Shown here: positions 50,659-59,878 of the stretch, one piece after another | Numbering within the stretch: the first letter of the stretch is position 1 | Layout of the letters: the number at the start of each line of letters is the position of its first letter | NCBI RefSeq assembly: GCF_000719775.1 | Contig: NZ_JOHR01000003.1 | Span: forward strand, 248,001 to 312,000 | Length of the DNA: 64,000 nucleotides | From: Streptomyces sp. NRRL F-5135 | Lineage (GTDB): Bacteria; Actinomycetota; Actinomycetes; Streptomycetales; Streptomycetaceae | Direction: 5' to 3' | Position numbers and translations under genes: made by a program | Notes under the pieces: generated by a model | Seen by the model: the letters and a program-made list of their open reading frames with translations, nothing else | Told to the model about the DNA's origin: nothing | The model's database searches: none

Positions 50659-50687
50659 TTGACGCTGCTGCACCCCGGGTCTAGCTT
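50659..50687 (+). promoter_or_regulatory. Sigma-70-type promoter of the oligopeptide ABC operon
   Basis: TTGACG (50659-50664), 17 bases and TAGCTT (50682-50687) give a near-ideal Streptomyces housekeeping promoter. The start would be near 50694, leaving a 95-base leader. The rest of the 50362-50788 gap contains no gene that I can support. Confidence 0.55.
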
Positions 50688-50788
50688 CGGCGTCTACAGA
50701 TGCAGACCGAGTATGTGTATGTGGACGGCGATGGCGGCCGTGCGGACTCGGAACGCACCACAACAGCACTCCCGGAGACACGCCGACG

Positions 50789-52456
50789 ATGAAGTCCTCC
50801 GCTTCCTCCGCTCCCTCTGTTTCCTCCGATGCGCGCCCGGGCCGGGGCCGGTCCCGCACCCTGCTCACTCTGCTCCTCTCCGGCACGATGTTGCTGTCCG
50901 GCGGGTGTGCCGTGGCGAACGGCGACAGCGCCGGCGACGCGGGCAGCGCGGACGGCCGCACCCTGCGCGTGGTGCTCACCCAGGAACCGCCGACGCTGGA
51001 GCCCTGCGAGTCGTCCCTGACCGCCACCGGTGTCGTCGTCCGTTCCAACATCACCGAACCGCTCGTCGAACGCGACCCCACCTCGGGCGAGTTGCGGCCG
51101 TTGCTGGCGACCGGCTGGACCCAGACGCGGCCCACGACCTGGACCTTCGACATCCGCCCGGGGGTGACGTTCCAGAACGGCGACCGGTTCGACGCGCAGG
51201 ACGCCGCCTTCTCCATCGACCGCGCCGTCAACTCCGACCTCGCCTGCAACGTGGACGGATACGTCTTCGGCGACGAGGAACTGGACGTACGCGTGGTCGG
51301 CCCGACCCGGCTGACCGTCACCACCGAGAAGCCCGATCCCATCCTCCCGCTGCGGCTGAGCTTCGTCGAGATCGTGCCGCGCACCACCGACACCGAGGCC
51401 AAGGTGCGCATACCGGTCGGCACCGGCCCCTACGCCGTGCAGTCCTGGCAGGCGGGCTCCGCGATCTCCCTGACCCGCAACGAGGACTACTGGGGCGAGG
51501 CCCCCGCCTACCCCCGGGCCCGGTACGTCTGGCGCGGCGACGCGAGCGTCCGCGCCGCCATGATCGACAAGGGCGAGGCCGACATCGCGATGTCGCTGGA
51601 CCCGATGGACGCGGAGAAGAAGACCACCGTCGACTACCCCAACAACGAGACGACCGCCCTGCGGCTGGACGGACGCGAGGCGCCGCTGGACGACCTGCGG
51701 GTGCGCCGGGCGATCGGCATGGCCGTCGACCGCGAGGGCATCGCCGACGCCCTGCTGGGCGGACTGGCCGAGCCGGCGGCCCAGTTGGTCCCGCCCGGCG
51801 TGGTGGGCCACAACGACGCGCTCGAGCCCACCCCGTACGACGTGGACGCCGCCCGCGCGCTGATCGAGGAGGCGGCGGCCGACGGCGTGCCGACCGGCCG
51901 GGAGATCACACTGGTCGCACGCAACGGCCAGTTCGCCGGAATCGCGGAGACGGCCGAGGCCCTGCAGTACGAGTTGGGCCGGATCGGGCTGAAGGTGAAG
52001 GTCCGCATGGCCGACACCGCCACCCAACTCCAGTATCAGCTGCGGCCGCTGCCGCGCGGCGTAGGACCGATCGCCCTGCTGATCATGCACGGGAACCAGG
52101 CCGGTGACGCGGCGTTCACCACCAGCCAGTACCTGCTGAGCGACGGCCCGCAGTCCACCTTCGGCACGGCGGAACTCGACCGGCGCATCGCCGCCGCGGG
52201 CGGCCTGTCCGGTGCGGCGCGCCAGAGGGCCTTCGCCGGCCTGCTCGCGCACCAGAACGCGTCGGTGGCGCAGTACGCCTACCTGGCCCACATGCGCGGA
52301 CTGCTCGGCCTGTCACCGTCCGTACGGTACCGGCCGAACTCCGCCACCGGAGACGAGATGCGGCTGGCGGACGTCAGCCCCGCGAAGGCCGCGGACGCGG
52401 CGGATGCGGCGAAGGCGGCGGAACCAGCGAGGGCGGCGAAGGAGGTGCGGCACTGA
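50789..52456 (+). CDS. Oligopeptide/dipeptide-binding lipoprotein (SBP_bac_5)
   Basis: This 555-residue family 5 solute-binding protein has a lipoprotein signal (LLSGTMLLSGGC) and the family signature (RSNITEPLVERDPTSGELRP, GTGPYAVQSW). The last 25 residues are an Ala/Lys-rich low-complexity tail (AKAADAADAAKAAEPARAAK), which is unusual. It opens a five-gene operon with two permeases and two ATPases and binds peptides or another family 5 ligand such as nickel chelates or opines. Confidence 0.92.
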   Translation: MKSSASSAPSVSSDARPGRGRSRTLLTLLLSGTMLLSGGCAVANGDSAGDAGSADGRTLRVVLTQEPPTLEPCESSLTATGVVVRSNITEPLVERDPTSGELRPLLATGWTQTRPTTWTFDIRPGVTFQNGDRFDAQDAAFSIDRAVNSDLACNVDGYVFGDEELDVRVVGPTRLTVTTEKPDPILPLRLSFVEIVPRTTDTEAKVRIPVGTGPYAVQSWQAGSAISLTRNEDYWGEAPAYPRARYVWRGDASVRAAMIDKGEADIAMSLDPMDAEKKTTVDYPNNETTALRLDGREAPLDDLRVRRAIGMAVDREGIADALLGGLAEPAAQLVPPGVVGHNDALEPTPYDVDAARALIEEAAADGVPTGREITLVARNGQFAGIAETAEALQYELGRIGLKVKVRMADTATQLQYQLRPLPRGVGPIALLIMHGNQAGDAAFTTSQYLLSDGPQSTFGTAELDRRIAAAGGLSGAARQRAFAGLLAHQNASVAQYAYLAHMRGLLGLSPSVRYRPNSATGDEMRLADVSPAKAADAADAAKAAEPARAAKEVRH

Positions 52457-52457
52457 C

Positions 52458-53387
52458 ATGGTCCCGTTCCTGCGCAAGCGCGTCGTATCCAGCGCGATCC
52501 CCCTTCTGTTCGTGGTGCTGGGCGTGTTCTTCCTGGCCCGTATGACCGGCAACCCGGTCGATCTCTACCTTCCGCTGAGCGCCACCCCCGAGCAGCGAGC
52601 GGACTTCTCCGCCGCCCAGGGCTTCGACGACTCCGTACCGGTACAGCTGTGGCACTACCTCACCGGTGCCGTACAGCTCGACTTCGGAACCTCCCTGCGC
52701 ACCGGACAGCCGGCCGCCACCATGGTGCTGGACGCGTTTCCCGTCACCCTCCAACTCGCCGGTGTCACCATGCTCCTGGCGATCAGCGGCGCGTTGCTGG
52801 TCGGCAGCCTCGCCGCGTACCGGCCGGGCTCGGCGATCGACCGGATCGCTGGCCTGCTGTCGATGACCGCGGCGAGCATCCCGGACTTCTGGTTCGCGAT
52901 CGTGGGAGTGCTGGTCTTCGGTGTGAGCCTGGACCTGCTGCCGACGTCCGGCACGCTGGGCGGCCCGGAGGTGTGGATCCTGCCCGTCGCCACCCTGCTG
53001 ATCCGCCCGTTCGGTGTGCTGGTGCAAGTGGTCCGCGGCAGCATGGTCGGCGCGCTGTCCGCCCCCTACGTCAAGATCGCCCGCAGTAAGGGCGCCGATG
53101 CCCGGCGAGTCGTCTTCGGCCACGCGCTGCGCAACGCCGTCACCCCGGTCCTGACCGTCGCGGGGGACCTCACCGTGGCTCTGGTCAACGGCGCGGTGAT
53201 CGTGGAGACGATCTTCGGCTGGCCCGGGATCGGCAAGCTCATGATCGATTCCATCCTCCAGCGCGACTTCGCGGTGCTGCAGGCGGCCGTGCTGCTGACC
53301 GCGGTGACGATCTTCGCGCTGAACATCCTCGTCGACGTCTGCCACGCGCTGCTCGACCCCCGGGTACGCCAGGCGGTGCCGGCATGA
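52458..53387 (+). CDS. Oligopeptide ABC transporter permease (DppB/OppB-like)
   Basis: This 309-residue permease begins MVPFLRKRVVSSAIPLLFVVLGVFFLARMTG in the DppB manner. It has an EAA-type loop (RSKGADARRVVFGHALRNAVTP) and ends VETIFGWPGIGKLM, typical of the family. ATG is one base after the stop of the binding-protein gene. Confidence 0.92.
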   Translation: MVPFLRKRVVSSAIPLLFVVLGVFFLARMTGNPVDLYLPLSATPEQRADFSAAQGFDDSVPVQLWHYLTGAVQLDFGTSLRTGQPAATMVLDAFPVTLQLAGVTMLLAISGALLVGSLAAYRPGSAIDRIAGLLSMTAASIPDFWFAIVGVLVFGVSLDLLPTSGTLGGPEVWILPVATLLIRPFGVLVQVVRGSMVGALSAPYVKIARSKGADARRVVFGHALRNAVTPVLTVAGDLTVALVNGAVIVETIFGWPGIGKLMIDSILQRDFAVLQAAVLLTAVTIFALNILVDVCHALLDPRVRQAVPA

Positions 53388-53401
53388 GGGAAGGAGCCAC
53401 G

Positions 53402-54358
53402 ATGACCGACCGGATCGAGCCGCCCTCGGCCGCGGACACCCCACCCGCCCCCCGTCCGCCCCGCTGGTGGCTGCTGCTCGGCCGGGACCGGCTCGCCGCC
53501 GTCGCGTCCGCGGTCCTCACCCTGGTCGTCCTCGTCGCGCTCTCCGGCCGCCTGTTCATCGGGGACCGGGCGCAACGGCAGGACCTGCGCGCCTCGCTGC
53601 GCCCGCCCTCCCTCGACCACGGCGTCTACGGACTGCTCGGCACGGACGTGCTGGGACGCAGCGTGCTCGCCCGGCTGGTGGACGCCGCCGGTACGACGCT
53701 GTCCGTCGCGGTGCCGGCGGTGCTGTGCTCGCTGGTGATCGGCTCCGCGCTGGGACTGTGGGCCGGGTACCACGGTGGCGTGCGGGAGAGCGTCACGATG
53801 CGGGTGGCCGACGTCATCCTCAGTTTCCCCTCCCTGCTGATCGCGGTCGTCGTGCTGTACGTCTTCGCGCCGAGCGCGATGAACATCGTGCTGATCCTCG
53901 CGGTGACGCGGGTCCCCGTCTACCTGCGCACCGCCCGCGCCGAGTCGGCCGAGCTCAGGAGCCGGCTGTTCGTCGACGCGGCGCGGACCTTCGGCACACC
54001 GAGCCGGAAGATCATCTACTGGCATGTCCTGCCCATCGTGCTGCCGACGCTGCTGACGGTGGCCACCCTCGACTTCTGCTTCGTGATGCTGACCGAGTCC
54101 TCACTGAGCTTCCTGGGCATCGGCATCCAGCCGCCCGACGTCAGCTGGGGCCTGATGGTGGCTCAAGGCCGTCAGTACCTCGGGACGGCGTGGTGGATCG
54201 CCGTGCTGCCCGGCGTCGCGATCGTCCTGACCACGGTGTCCGCCACCGTGCTCGCCGCCTGGGCACGCCTGGCCACGGACCCCGCCCAGCGCTGGCGTCT
54301 GACGCTGCCCAGGAAGCGCCGCGGCGCCACGGCCGTTCCCACGGAGATGATCCAGTGA
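53402..54358 (+). CDS. Oligopeptide ABC transporter permease (DppC/OppC-like)
   Basis: This 318-residue permease has the DppC pattern HGVYGLLGTDVLGRSVLARL near the start, the helix segments of the second permease and FLGIGIQPPDVSWGLMVAQG. ATG at 53402 is preferred because GGAAGGAG lies 5 bases upstream; an in-frame ATG at 53384 overlaps the previous stop. The stop overlaps the next start (GTGA). Confidence 0.92.
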   Translation: MTDRIEPPSAADTPPAPRPPRWWLLLGRDRLAAVASAVLTLVVLVALSGRLFIGDRAQRQDLRASLRPPSLDHGVYGLLGTDVLGRSVLARLVDAAGTTLSVAVPAVLCSLVIGSALGLWAGYHGGVRESVTMRVADVILSFPSLLIAVVVLYVFAPSAMNIVLILAVTRVPVYLRTARAESAELRSRLFVDAARTFGTPSRKIIYWHVLPIVLPTLLTVATLDFCFVMLTESSLSFLGIGIQPPDVSWGLMVAQGRQYLGTAWWIAVLPGVAIVLTTVSATVLAAWARLATDPAQRWRLTLPRKRRGATAVPTEMIQ

Positions 54359-55356
54359 AGCCCTCACCCTTCGATCCCGACCGCCCCGCGCTGGATGTCG
54401 AGGGCCTGTGCGTCGACCTGCGTACCCCCTCCGGCACGGTTCGCGCGGTGGACGGCGTCAGCTTCGGCGTGCACCGGGGCCGGACCCTCGCCCTGCTGGG
54501 CGAGTCGGGCTGCGGGAAGTCGATGACCGCGCTGTCCGTCGTGGGCCTGCTCGACCCGGTGGCCGAGGTGACCGGCGGGGCCGTCCGCGTGGGCGGCACC
54601 GACACACTGCGGCTGAGCCGGGCGGAGCGCAGGAAGCTCGCCGGCCCCGTGCTGTCCATCGTCTTCCAGGACGCGCTGACCGCCCTCAACCCCGTGCAGC
54701 CGGTCGGCCGGCAGCTCGGGGAACCGTTCCGTATCCACCGCGGGTTCTCCCGGCGCCGGGCCGAGGAGGAAGCGGTCCGGCTGATGACCCGCGTCGGTAT
54801 TCCCGAGCCGCGGTTGCGGGCCCGCGCGTACCCGCACCAGTTCTCCGGCGGCATGCGGCAGAGGCTGCTGATCGCGATGGCCGTCGCGCTCGACCCCGAC
54901 GTCCTGATCGCCGACGAGCCCACCACCGCGCTCGATGTCACGGTGCAGGCGCAGATCATGCGGCTGCTGCGGGACCTGCAGACGGAGCGGGACATGGCGG
55001 TCGTCCTGATCACCCATGACCTGGCGGTGGTCGCCCAGCGGGCGGACGATGTCGTGGTCATGTATGCGGGCACCGTGGTGGAGAACGGGACGGTACGGGA
55101 GGTCTTCTCCCACCCCCGCCACCCGTATACCAAAGGACTGCTCGACTCCGTTCCGGAGGACGCCGTCCGGGGCCGTCCGCTGCCCGCGGTACCGGGCAGC
55201 CCGCCGGATCTCAGCGCGGTGCCGTCCGGATGCGTGTTCCAGGACCGCTGCCCCCTCGTACGGGAACGCTGTGTGCGGGAGCGTCCTCCTCTGCGGTCCG
55301 TAGGAGCCTCCCGTTCCGCAGCCTGCCACTTCTCGGAGGAACTCCACCGTGTCTGA
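54355..55356 (+). CDS. Oligopeptide ABC transporter ATP-binding protein (DppD/OppD-like)
   Basis: This 333-residue ATPase has Walker A GESGCGKS, the ABC signature FSGGMRQR, Walker B VLIADEP and the C-terminal oligopeptide-transporter domain with CVFQDRCPLVRERC. It energises the import with DppF. The GTG overlaps the permease stop by 4 bases. Confidence 0.93.
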   Translation: MKPSPFDPDRPALDVEGLCVDLRTPSGTVRAVDGVSFGVHRGRTLALLGESGCGKSMTALSVVGLLDPVAEVTGGAVRVGGTDTLRLSRAERRKLAGPVLSIVFQDALTALNPVQPVGRQLGEPFRIHRGFSRRRAEEEAVRLMTRVGIPEPRLRARAYPHQFSGGMRQRLLIAMAVALDPDVLIADEPTTALDVTVQAQIMRLLRDLQTERDMAVVLITHDLAVVAQRADDVVVMYAGTVVENGTVREVFSHPRHPYTKGLLDSVPEDAVRGRPLPAVPGSPPDLSAVPSGCVFQDRCPLVRERCVRERPPLRSVGASRSAACHFSEELHRV

Positions 55357-56455
55357 GACGCCTGCGACCGAGACCTCCGCGACCGGAACTCCTGCGCCTG
55401 GGACCTCCGCGACCGGGACCTCCGTGCCGGGCCGCCGTTTTGACGGCCGGGCCGACGCCCCGCCGTTGCTCGAGGTCGCCGGCGTGACCAAGACGTTCGG
55501 CCACGGCCGGCGGCGTCTGACCGCCCTGGACGGCGTCGACCTGCGGCTGCGCGGCGGCGAGACCCTCGGGCTCGTCGGCGAGTCCGGCTGCGGCAAGTCG
55601 ACCCTGGCCCGGGTCCTGCTCGGGCTGGAGCGGCCCGACGCGGGCACCGTGCGCTTCGACGGAACCGACCCGTTCACCCTGCGGGGCAAGGCACTGCTGG
55701 CCTGGCGGCGCCGGGTGCAGATGGTGTTCCAGGACCCGTTCGCCTCGCTCAACGCCCGGATGTCCGCCGCCGACCTCATCGGTGAACCGTGGCGCACGCA
55801 CCGGGACGTCGTGCCCACGGCACAGGCCAGGGAACGCCGGGTCCGTGAACTGCTCTCCCTGGTCGGGCTGCGGGAGAGCGACGCCCACCGCTACCCCGAC
55901 GAGTTCTCCGGCGGCCAGCGGCAGCGCATCGGCATAGCCCGCGCGCTGGCGCTCGACCCCGACCTCATCGTGTGCGACGAGCCGGTGTCCGCCCTGGACC
56001 TGTCAGTGCAGGCGCAGGTGCTCAACGTCCTGTCCGAGCTGCGCGAACGCCTGGGCGTCTCCTACGTGTTCATCTCCCACGACCTGTCCGTGGTCCGGTA
56101 CGTCGCCGACCGGGTGACGGTGATGTACCTCGGCAAGGTCGTCGAACACGGCCGCACCGAGGACGTCTTCGACCGCCCCCTGCACCCCTACACCGCTGCC
56201 CTGATGTCTGCCGCGCCCGTGCTGGACGCGTCCCGGGCCGCCGAGGACGCGGAGATCCGGCTGCGCGGCGAGATCCCCTCCCCGTACGACATCCCCTCCG
56301 GCTGCCGCTTCCGCACCCGGTGCTGGCAGGCCGAGGACCGGTGCGCCGACCTGGCACCTCCGGCCGTCTCCCGAGCGGACGCGGGGGACCCCGGAAGGCC
56401 CGGCCAACCCCACGCGGCGCTGTGCCACTTCCCGCTGGCCGGGGAACAGTCCTGA
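55349..56455 (+). CDS. Oligopeptide ABC transporter ATP-binding protein (DppF/OppF-like)
   Basis: This 368-residue ATPase has GESGCGKS, FSGGQRQR and LIVCDEP, with the oligopeptide C-terminal domain (SGCRFRTRCWQAEDRC). It starts at a GTG that overlaps the DppD stop by 8 bases. Before the ATPase domain is a 30-residue Thr/Pro/Ser-rich tail built from a repeated TSATGT unit, which is not usual for DppF. Confidence 0.92.
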   Translation: MSETPATETSATGTPAPGTSATGTSVPGRRFDGRADAPPLLEVAGVTKTFGHGRRRLTALDGVDLRLRGGETLGLVGESGCGKSTLARVLLGLERPDAGTVRFDGTDPFTLRGKALLAWRRRVQMVFQDPFASLNARMSAADLIGEPWRTHRDVVPTAQARERRVRELLSLVGLRESDAHRYPDEFSGGQRQRIGIARALALDPDLIVCDEPVSALDLSVQAQVLNVLSELRERLGVSYVFISHDLSVVRYVADRVTVMYLGKVVEHGRTEDVFDRPLHPYTAALMSAAPVLDASRAAEDAEIRLRGEIPSPYDIPSGCRFRTRCWQAEDRCADLAPPAVSRADAGDPGRPGQPHAALCHFPLAGEQS

Positions 56456-56480
56456 CGCCGACGGCCGGCCGTGTGTCCGG

Positions 56481-56900
56481 TCAGTGGCCGAGGAACTCCC
56501 TGATCTCGTCCAGCAGCATGTCCCGGCCGTACCGGGGGCGTTCCAGATGCGCATGGTGGTTCGCTTCGGGCAGGGGCCGCACCCGTACGTCCCGGGCGTT
56601 GACCAGTCGCCGGGCGAGTCGGTCACCGTTTCCCGGGCGGGACCAGGAGTCGCGTTCCGCCCGGGCCGCCACGCGGCGTGTGCGGCGAGCCAATGGCCGC
56701 CGGTGGCCCAGCCGAAGGCGGACAGGGGCCCGGGCCGGCGCCGACGGACGAGTGACACGGCGGCGTCGATGTCGGCCGCCGCCTCGCCGGAGCGTACCTG
56801 CGGTGGCGCGGCCGAGGGATCCTGGCCCATCGCGGGCGGGTGATCGCTGTGCCCGAAGCCGCGCACCTCCGCGGGGCCGACCGGTGACGACCAGTTCGTC
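56481..56900 (-). pseudogene. Decayed alpha/beta hydrolase
   Basis: Two minus-strand frames each hold half of an alpha/beta hydrolase. One has GFGHSDHP, AAADIDAAVSLVRR and SAFGWATGGHWLAAHAA (the nucleophile-elbow region); the other carries the C-terminal part (VNARDVRVRPLPEANHHAH, LLDEIREFLGH, stop at 56481). A frameshift near 56630 joins them, and the N-terminal third is missing or scrambled. The gene is not functional. Confidence 0.65.
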
Positions 56901-56904
56901 GTCA

Positions 56905-57157
56905 CCTTCGGGCACGTGCCGGGCGTGGTGGCCCCGCCGGCGGTCACCAGGGCGACGGTCGAGGTGTCCTTCGACGACGGCGAGGGGTGGACAGCGGCCT
57001 CCACCGCCTCCCTCGCCAGGGGCAGTTCCGTGCGAAGTGGACCATCCCGGACTCCGCGGCGGGCCGGGACGCGTCCCTGCGCGTCACCGCCACCGACGCG
57101 GACGGCAACGCGGTGACGCAGACGGTGAAGAACGCGTTCACCGTCGCCGCGGGTTAG
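56905..57157 (+). pseudogene. C-terminal remnant of a secreted subtilisin-like (S8) protease
   Basis: Two plus-strand frames show parts of a single beta-rich domain: TVEVSFDDGEGWTAAS, then after a frameshift near 57020 KWTIPDSAAGRDASLRVTA, GNAVTQTVKNAFTVAAG and the stop. This resembles the last domain of Streptomyces secreted S8 peptidases. No catalytic part is present in the window, so this is an isolated fragment. Confidence 0.55.
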
Positions 57158-57274
57158 ACACCGGAGGTGTCCGGCGAGGCCCCCGCCGGGGTGGAGCAGG
57201 CCGTCGGGCAGGCCGTCGACGCCCCGGTGGGTCGCGTGGGAGCCATCGACGCCGCCCGCACCGGGTGCGGGCCC

Positions 57275-58246
57275 TCAGGAAGCGGGAAGCATCCGGGGCA
57301 CCGCTCGCACATAGACGACCATGCCGACCACCTCGACCAGGGTCTGGGTGACCACCACCACCGAGGCGACGGCCAACTGGCCGGGCAGGGCCAGGGCGAG
57401 GGGGAGGACGACCAGGGAATTGCGCGTCGCGCCGGTGAACACGATCGCCCTGCTCTCCGGTATGTCGAGACGGAACAGCCGGGCGACGGCGAGCCCGGCG
57501 AACGCCATCACGACCAGGAAGAGGACGTAGAAGGGCACGACGCGGGCCACGTCGACGAGGCTGCCGCCGAGTCCGGGAACCTGGGACGCGACCACGGTCA
57601 GCAGGGTGGCGGCCATCAGCGGCACCATGGCCGTGCCCATCGCGTCCGCGGTCCTCCGGCCGGCCGGGTGCCGGGCGGCCCACGCCTGCGTGAGCCAGGC
57701 CAGTGCCAGCGGGACGACGATCAGCACGAGGAACGCCTCGACGAACGGTCCCACCTCGACGACATCGGCCAGGCCCGAGCCCAGGAACACGAAGAGATAG
57801 CCGGGCAGCAGCACCATCTGGACGAGCAGCAGCAGCGGAGTCGCCGCGAGCAGCCGCCGGCTGCTGCCACCGGCCAGACCGCTGAAGACGATCACGTAGT
57901 CCACGCACGGGGCCAGCAGCACCAGCAGCACGCCCAGCCGCACTGCCCGGTCGCCGGGGAGGAAGGCGAACATCGCCGCGACCACCAGGGGCACCACCAC
58001 GAAGTTCACCACCAGCGCGGCGGCCAGGAACCGGCCCGCCCGCAGCGAGCGGACCAGCTCGGCGGCCGGCACCTGCAAGAACGTCACGTACAGCAGGGCG
58101 GCGAGGACCGGGTTGATGGCGCGTTCAAGGCCCGCTCCCACGGCCGGGGCGGCCCAGCCCACCAGTCCGCCGGCGGCCAGCGCCCCCACGTAGACGGCGA
58201 CCTGGCGGCGTTCCATGGCCGCGACCGGGCCGGATGACTGCGACAA
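57275..58246 (-). CDS. ACR3-like (BASS superfamily) permease, possible arsenite efflux
   Basis: This 323-residue, 10-helix membrane protein has the BASS fold. The segment LLAPCVDYVIVFSGLAGG contains the cysteine conserved in ACR3 arsenite permeases, and GATRNSLVVLPLALALP matches the second crossover region. A TTG start at 58246 is chosen because GAGGAG lies 8 bases upstream; ATG at 58216 has none. No arsR or arsC gene is adjacent, so a different anion is possible. It is intact between decayed genes. Confidence 0.78.
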   Translation of the reverse strand: MSQSSGPVAAMERRQVAVYVGALAAGGLVGWAAPAVGAGLERAINPVLAALLYVTFLQVPAAELVRSLRAGRFLAAALVVNFVVVPLVVAAMFAFLPGDRAVRLGVLLVLLAPCVDYVIVFSGLAGGSSRRLLAATPLLLLVQMVLLPGYLFVFLGSGLADVVEVGPFVEAFLVLIVVPLALAWLTQAWAARHPAGRRTADAMGTAMVPLMAATLLTVVASQVPGLGGSLVDVARVVPFYVLFLVVMAFAGLAVARLFRLDIPESRAIVFTGATRNSLVVLPLALALPGQLAVASVVVVTQTLVEVVGMVVYVRAVPRMLPAS

Positions 58247-58418
58247 CGTACGTACTCCTCGGGAGGGGCTGCGACGGACCGGACCGGCGTCAGGCCGCGG
58301 GGGTGAACAACTCGGCGAGCGGGCCGGCGCCCCCGGCCGGGGGCGCGGAACCCCGCCGCGGGACGGGGCCTCATGCCCCGACGGTAGACCGTCGACCCGA
58401 CGGGTTCGTCGGGCCCCC

Positions 58419-58852
58419 CTCGAGATCGTGGCGGAATACCGCCGGCGTCGCGCCTACATACCCGGCTTCGGACACCGCTTCCACCCGCGCGACCCCCGCC
58501 GTGACCCCCTCCTCGCCCTGGTCCGGGAAGCGATCGAGGCGGGGGAGGTCCCGGGCCGGGCCCTGGAGGCCGGACTCGCGCTGGAGGCGGCACTCGCCGA
58601 AGGCCGCGAGCGGCCGGTGCCCATGAACATCGACGGAGCCACCGCGATCATCTACGCGGAACTCGGCTTCCCGCCCCAACTGGGCCGCGGACTGTTCATG
58701 TGCTCTCCCGCAGCGTGGGCATCCTGGCCCACGCCTGGGAGGAGACCGAGAGCGGAGCGCGCATCAAGGGGCCGCTTCCCCGGCCGTTGCTCGCCGGCTA
58801 CCACGGGACGGCCGAACGCGACCTCGCGCGTACGCGTCCTGAGCGTGCTTGA
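58419..58852 (+). pseudogene. C-terminal fragment of citryl-CoA lyase/citrate synthase-like protein, frameshifted
   Basis: The frame from 58419 reads EIVAEYRRRRAYIPGFGHRF, then HPRDP and MNIDGATAIIYAELGF, the C-terminal half of citrate-synthase-fold citryl-CoA lyases with the conserved GFGHR and NIDG motifs. Near 58702 the frame breaks, and the rest (LSRSVGILAHAWEE, GARIKGPLPRP, LLAGYHGTAERD) continues in another frame to the stop at 58850-58852. The N-terminal half is gone; upstream is the divergent permease gene start. Confidence 0.8.
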
Positions 58853-59093
58853 CCGCGCCCGCGGATCACGGGGCGCGGTCGACTCCCGCGCCCTGTGAAC
58901 CATGTCGCCGCCGGCCAGGGCACCGACGGACGGGACGCCGTGATCCGCGCCCCGGCGCGCGTCGAGGACAGCTTCGGCCCGTCGGTCCGGCGCCGGACAC
59001 CTCTCGCGCGGGAGACACGCGAAGGAGCCCGGGGGCGGCCTTCCGTGGTGCGGGGACGGTGTAGCCGCGGCGCGCGGCGGGGACCGTTCAGAT

Positions 59094-59639
59094 GTGAGCG
59101 ACACAATTGCGGTTGCCTTGGTCACGGCGCTGTCGACGTTGTTCGGTGTGTGGTTCACCGGGCGGGTCGCGTTACGGACCACGGCACGTCAGGTGGAAGC
59201 CCAGGAGAGGCAGAAGCGAAGGGACCACGAGGAGCAGCGGAAGGTCCGGAAGCGAGAGATGCGCCGTGAGGTGTACGTGCAATTCCTCAACGTGGCCGCA
59301 GCGTTGGAGAGCGCGTTGATCCAGACCTGGGATCAGCCACTGTCCCAGGACTGCGAGTCGGTCTTCAAGGAACACCGCGCCAGGCTGATGAGACTGCGGG
59401 AGATATTCCACGTGCTGGACATGGAGGGACCCTGTTCCGTGACCGAGGCGGCACGTGACGTCCGTATCGCCGCGCAGAGACAGGTCGACCAACTGGAGGC
59501 CGTCGTCCGCGACGCTCGTGACCAGGGGACGACCAAAAGCCTCGGTATTTTCGCCAGCGGCGTGTGGATGAAATGTCTGAAGACCTCGGAGGACGTGCGG
59601 GACGAGTTCCTGAAGCGGGCGCGGACCGCCTTGAACTGA
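59094..59639 (+). CDS. Hypothetical single-pass membrane protein with coiled coil; contains a TTA codon
   Basis: This 181-residue protein has an N-terminal membrane helix (about residues 4-24) followed by a highly charged helical region (EAQERQKRRDHEEQRKVRKR, about 34-58) and further helices, so most of it is cytoplasmic. It is not a recognised family. Its base composition is lower in GC than its neighbours, and Leu27 is encoded by TTA (59172-59174), both signs of accessory DNA and of possible bldA control. It starts at a GTG without a strong ribosome site. Confidence 0.68.
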   Translation: MSDTIAVALVTALSTLFGVWFTGRVALRTTARQVEAQERQKRRDHEEQRKVRKREMRREVYVQFLNVAAALESALIQTWDQPLSQDCESVFKEHRARLMRLREIFHVLDMEGPCSVTEAARDVRIAAQRQVDQLEAVVRDARDQGTTKSLGIFASGVWMKCLKTSEDVRDEFLKRARTALN

Positions 59640-59645
59640 CGAACC

Positions 59646-59711
59646 GACCGCGTCGAGCTGACGAGCGGACCGCGTCGAGCTGACCAGCGGTCTGCGTCGA
59701 GCGGATGAGCC
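59646..59711. repeat. Tandem repeat, three 22-bp units
   Basis: Units GACCGCGTCGAGCTGACGAGCG (59646-59667, 22 bases given in the text as consensus of two) recur at 59668-59689 with one change and at 59690-59711 with several. They start just after the hypothetical gene and may act in transcript termination or as slippage products. Confidence 0.75.
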
Positions 59712-59784
59712 GTACCGTACCGACCCCACCGCCCCCAACCGATCCCCTCGTCCGAGCGGTGCACCACCGGACGCGCGCAAGGGG

Positions 59785-59852
59785 TTGACCATTCGTGGAC
59801 GCGCCCCTAGGTTTCTCGCAACCCACTGGTACATCGTTTAACCAACATGGTT
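59785..59852 (+). promoter_or_regulatory. Promoter and LacI-type operator of the third sugar importer
   Basis: TTGACC (59785-59790), 17 bases and TAGGTT (59808-59813) form the promoter. The dyad AACCA-ACA-TGGTT (59840-59852) lies about 20 bases after the predicted start, a place where a bound LacI-type repressor, possibly the one at 62979, would block transcription. Confidence 0.5.
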
Positions 59853-59878
59853 GACGTCCTGGTTGGAGACATCCCCCT

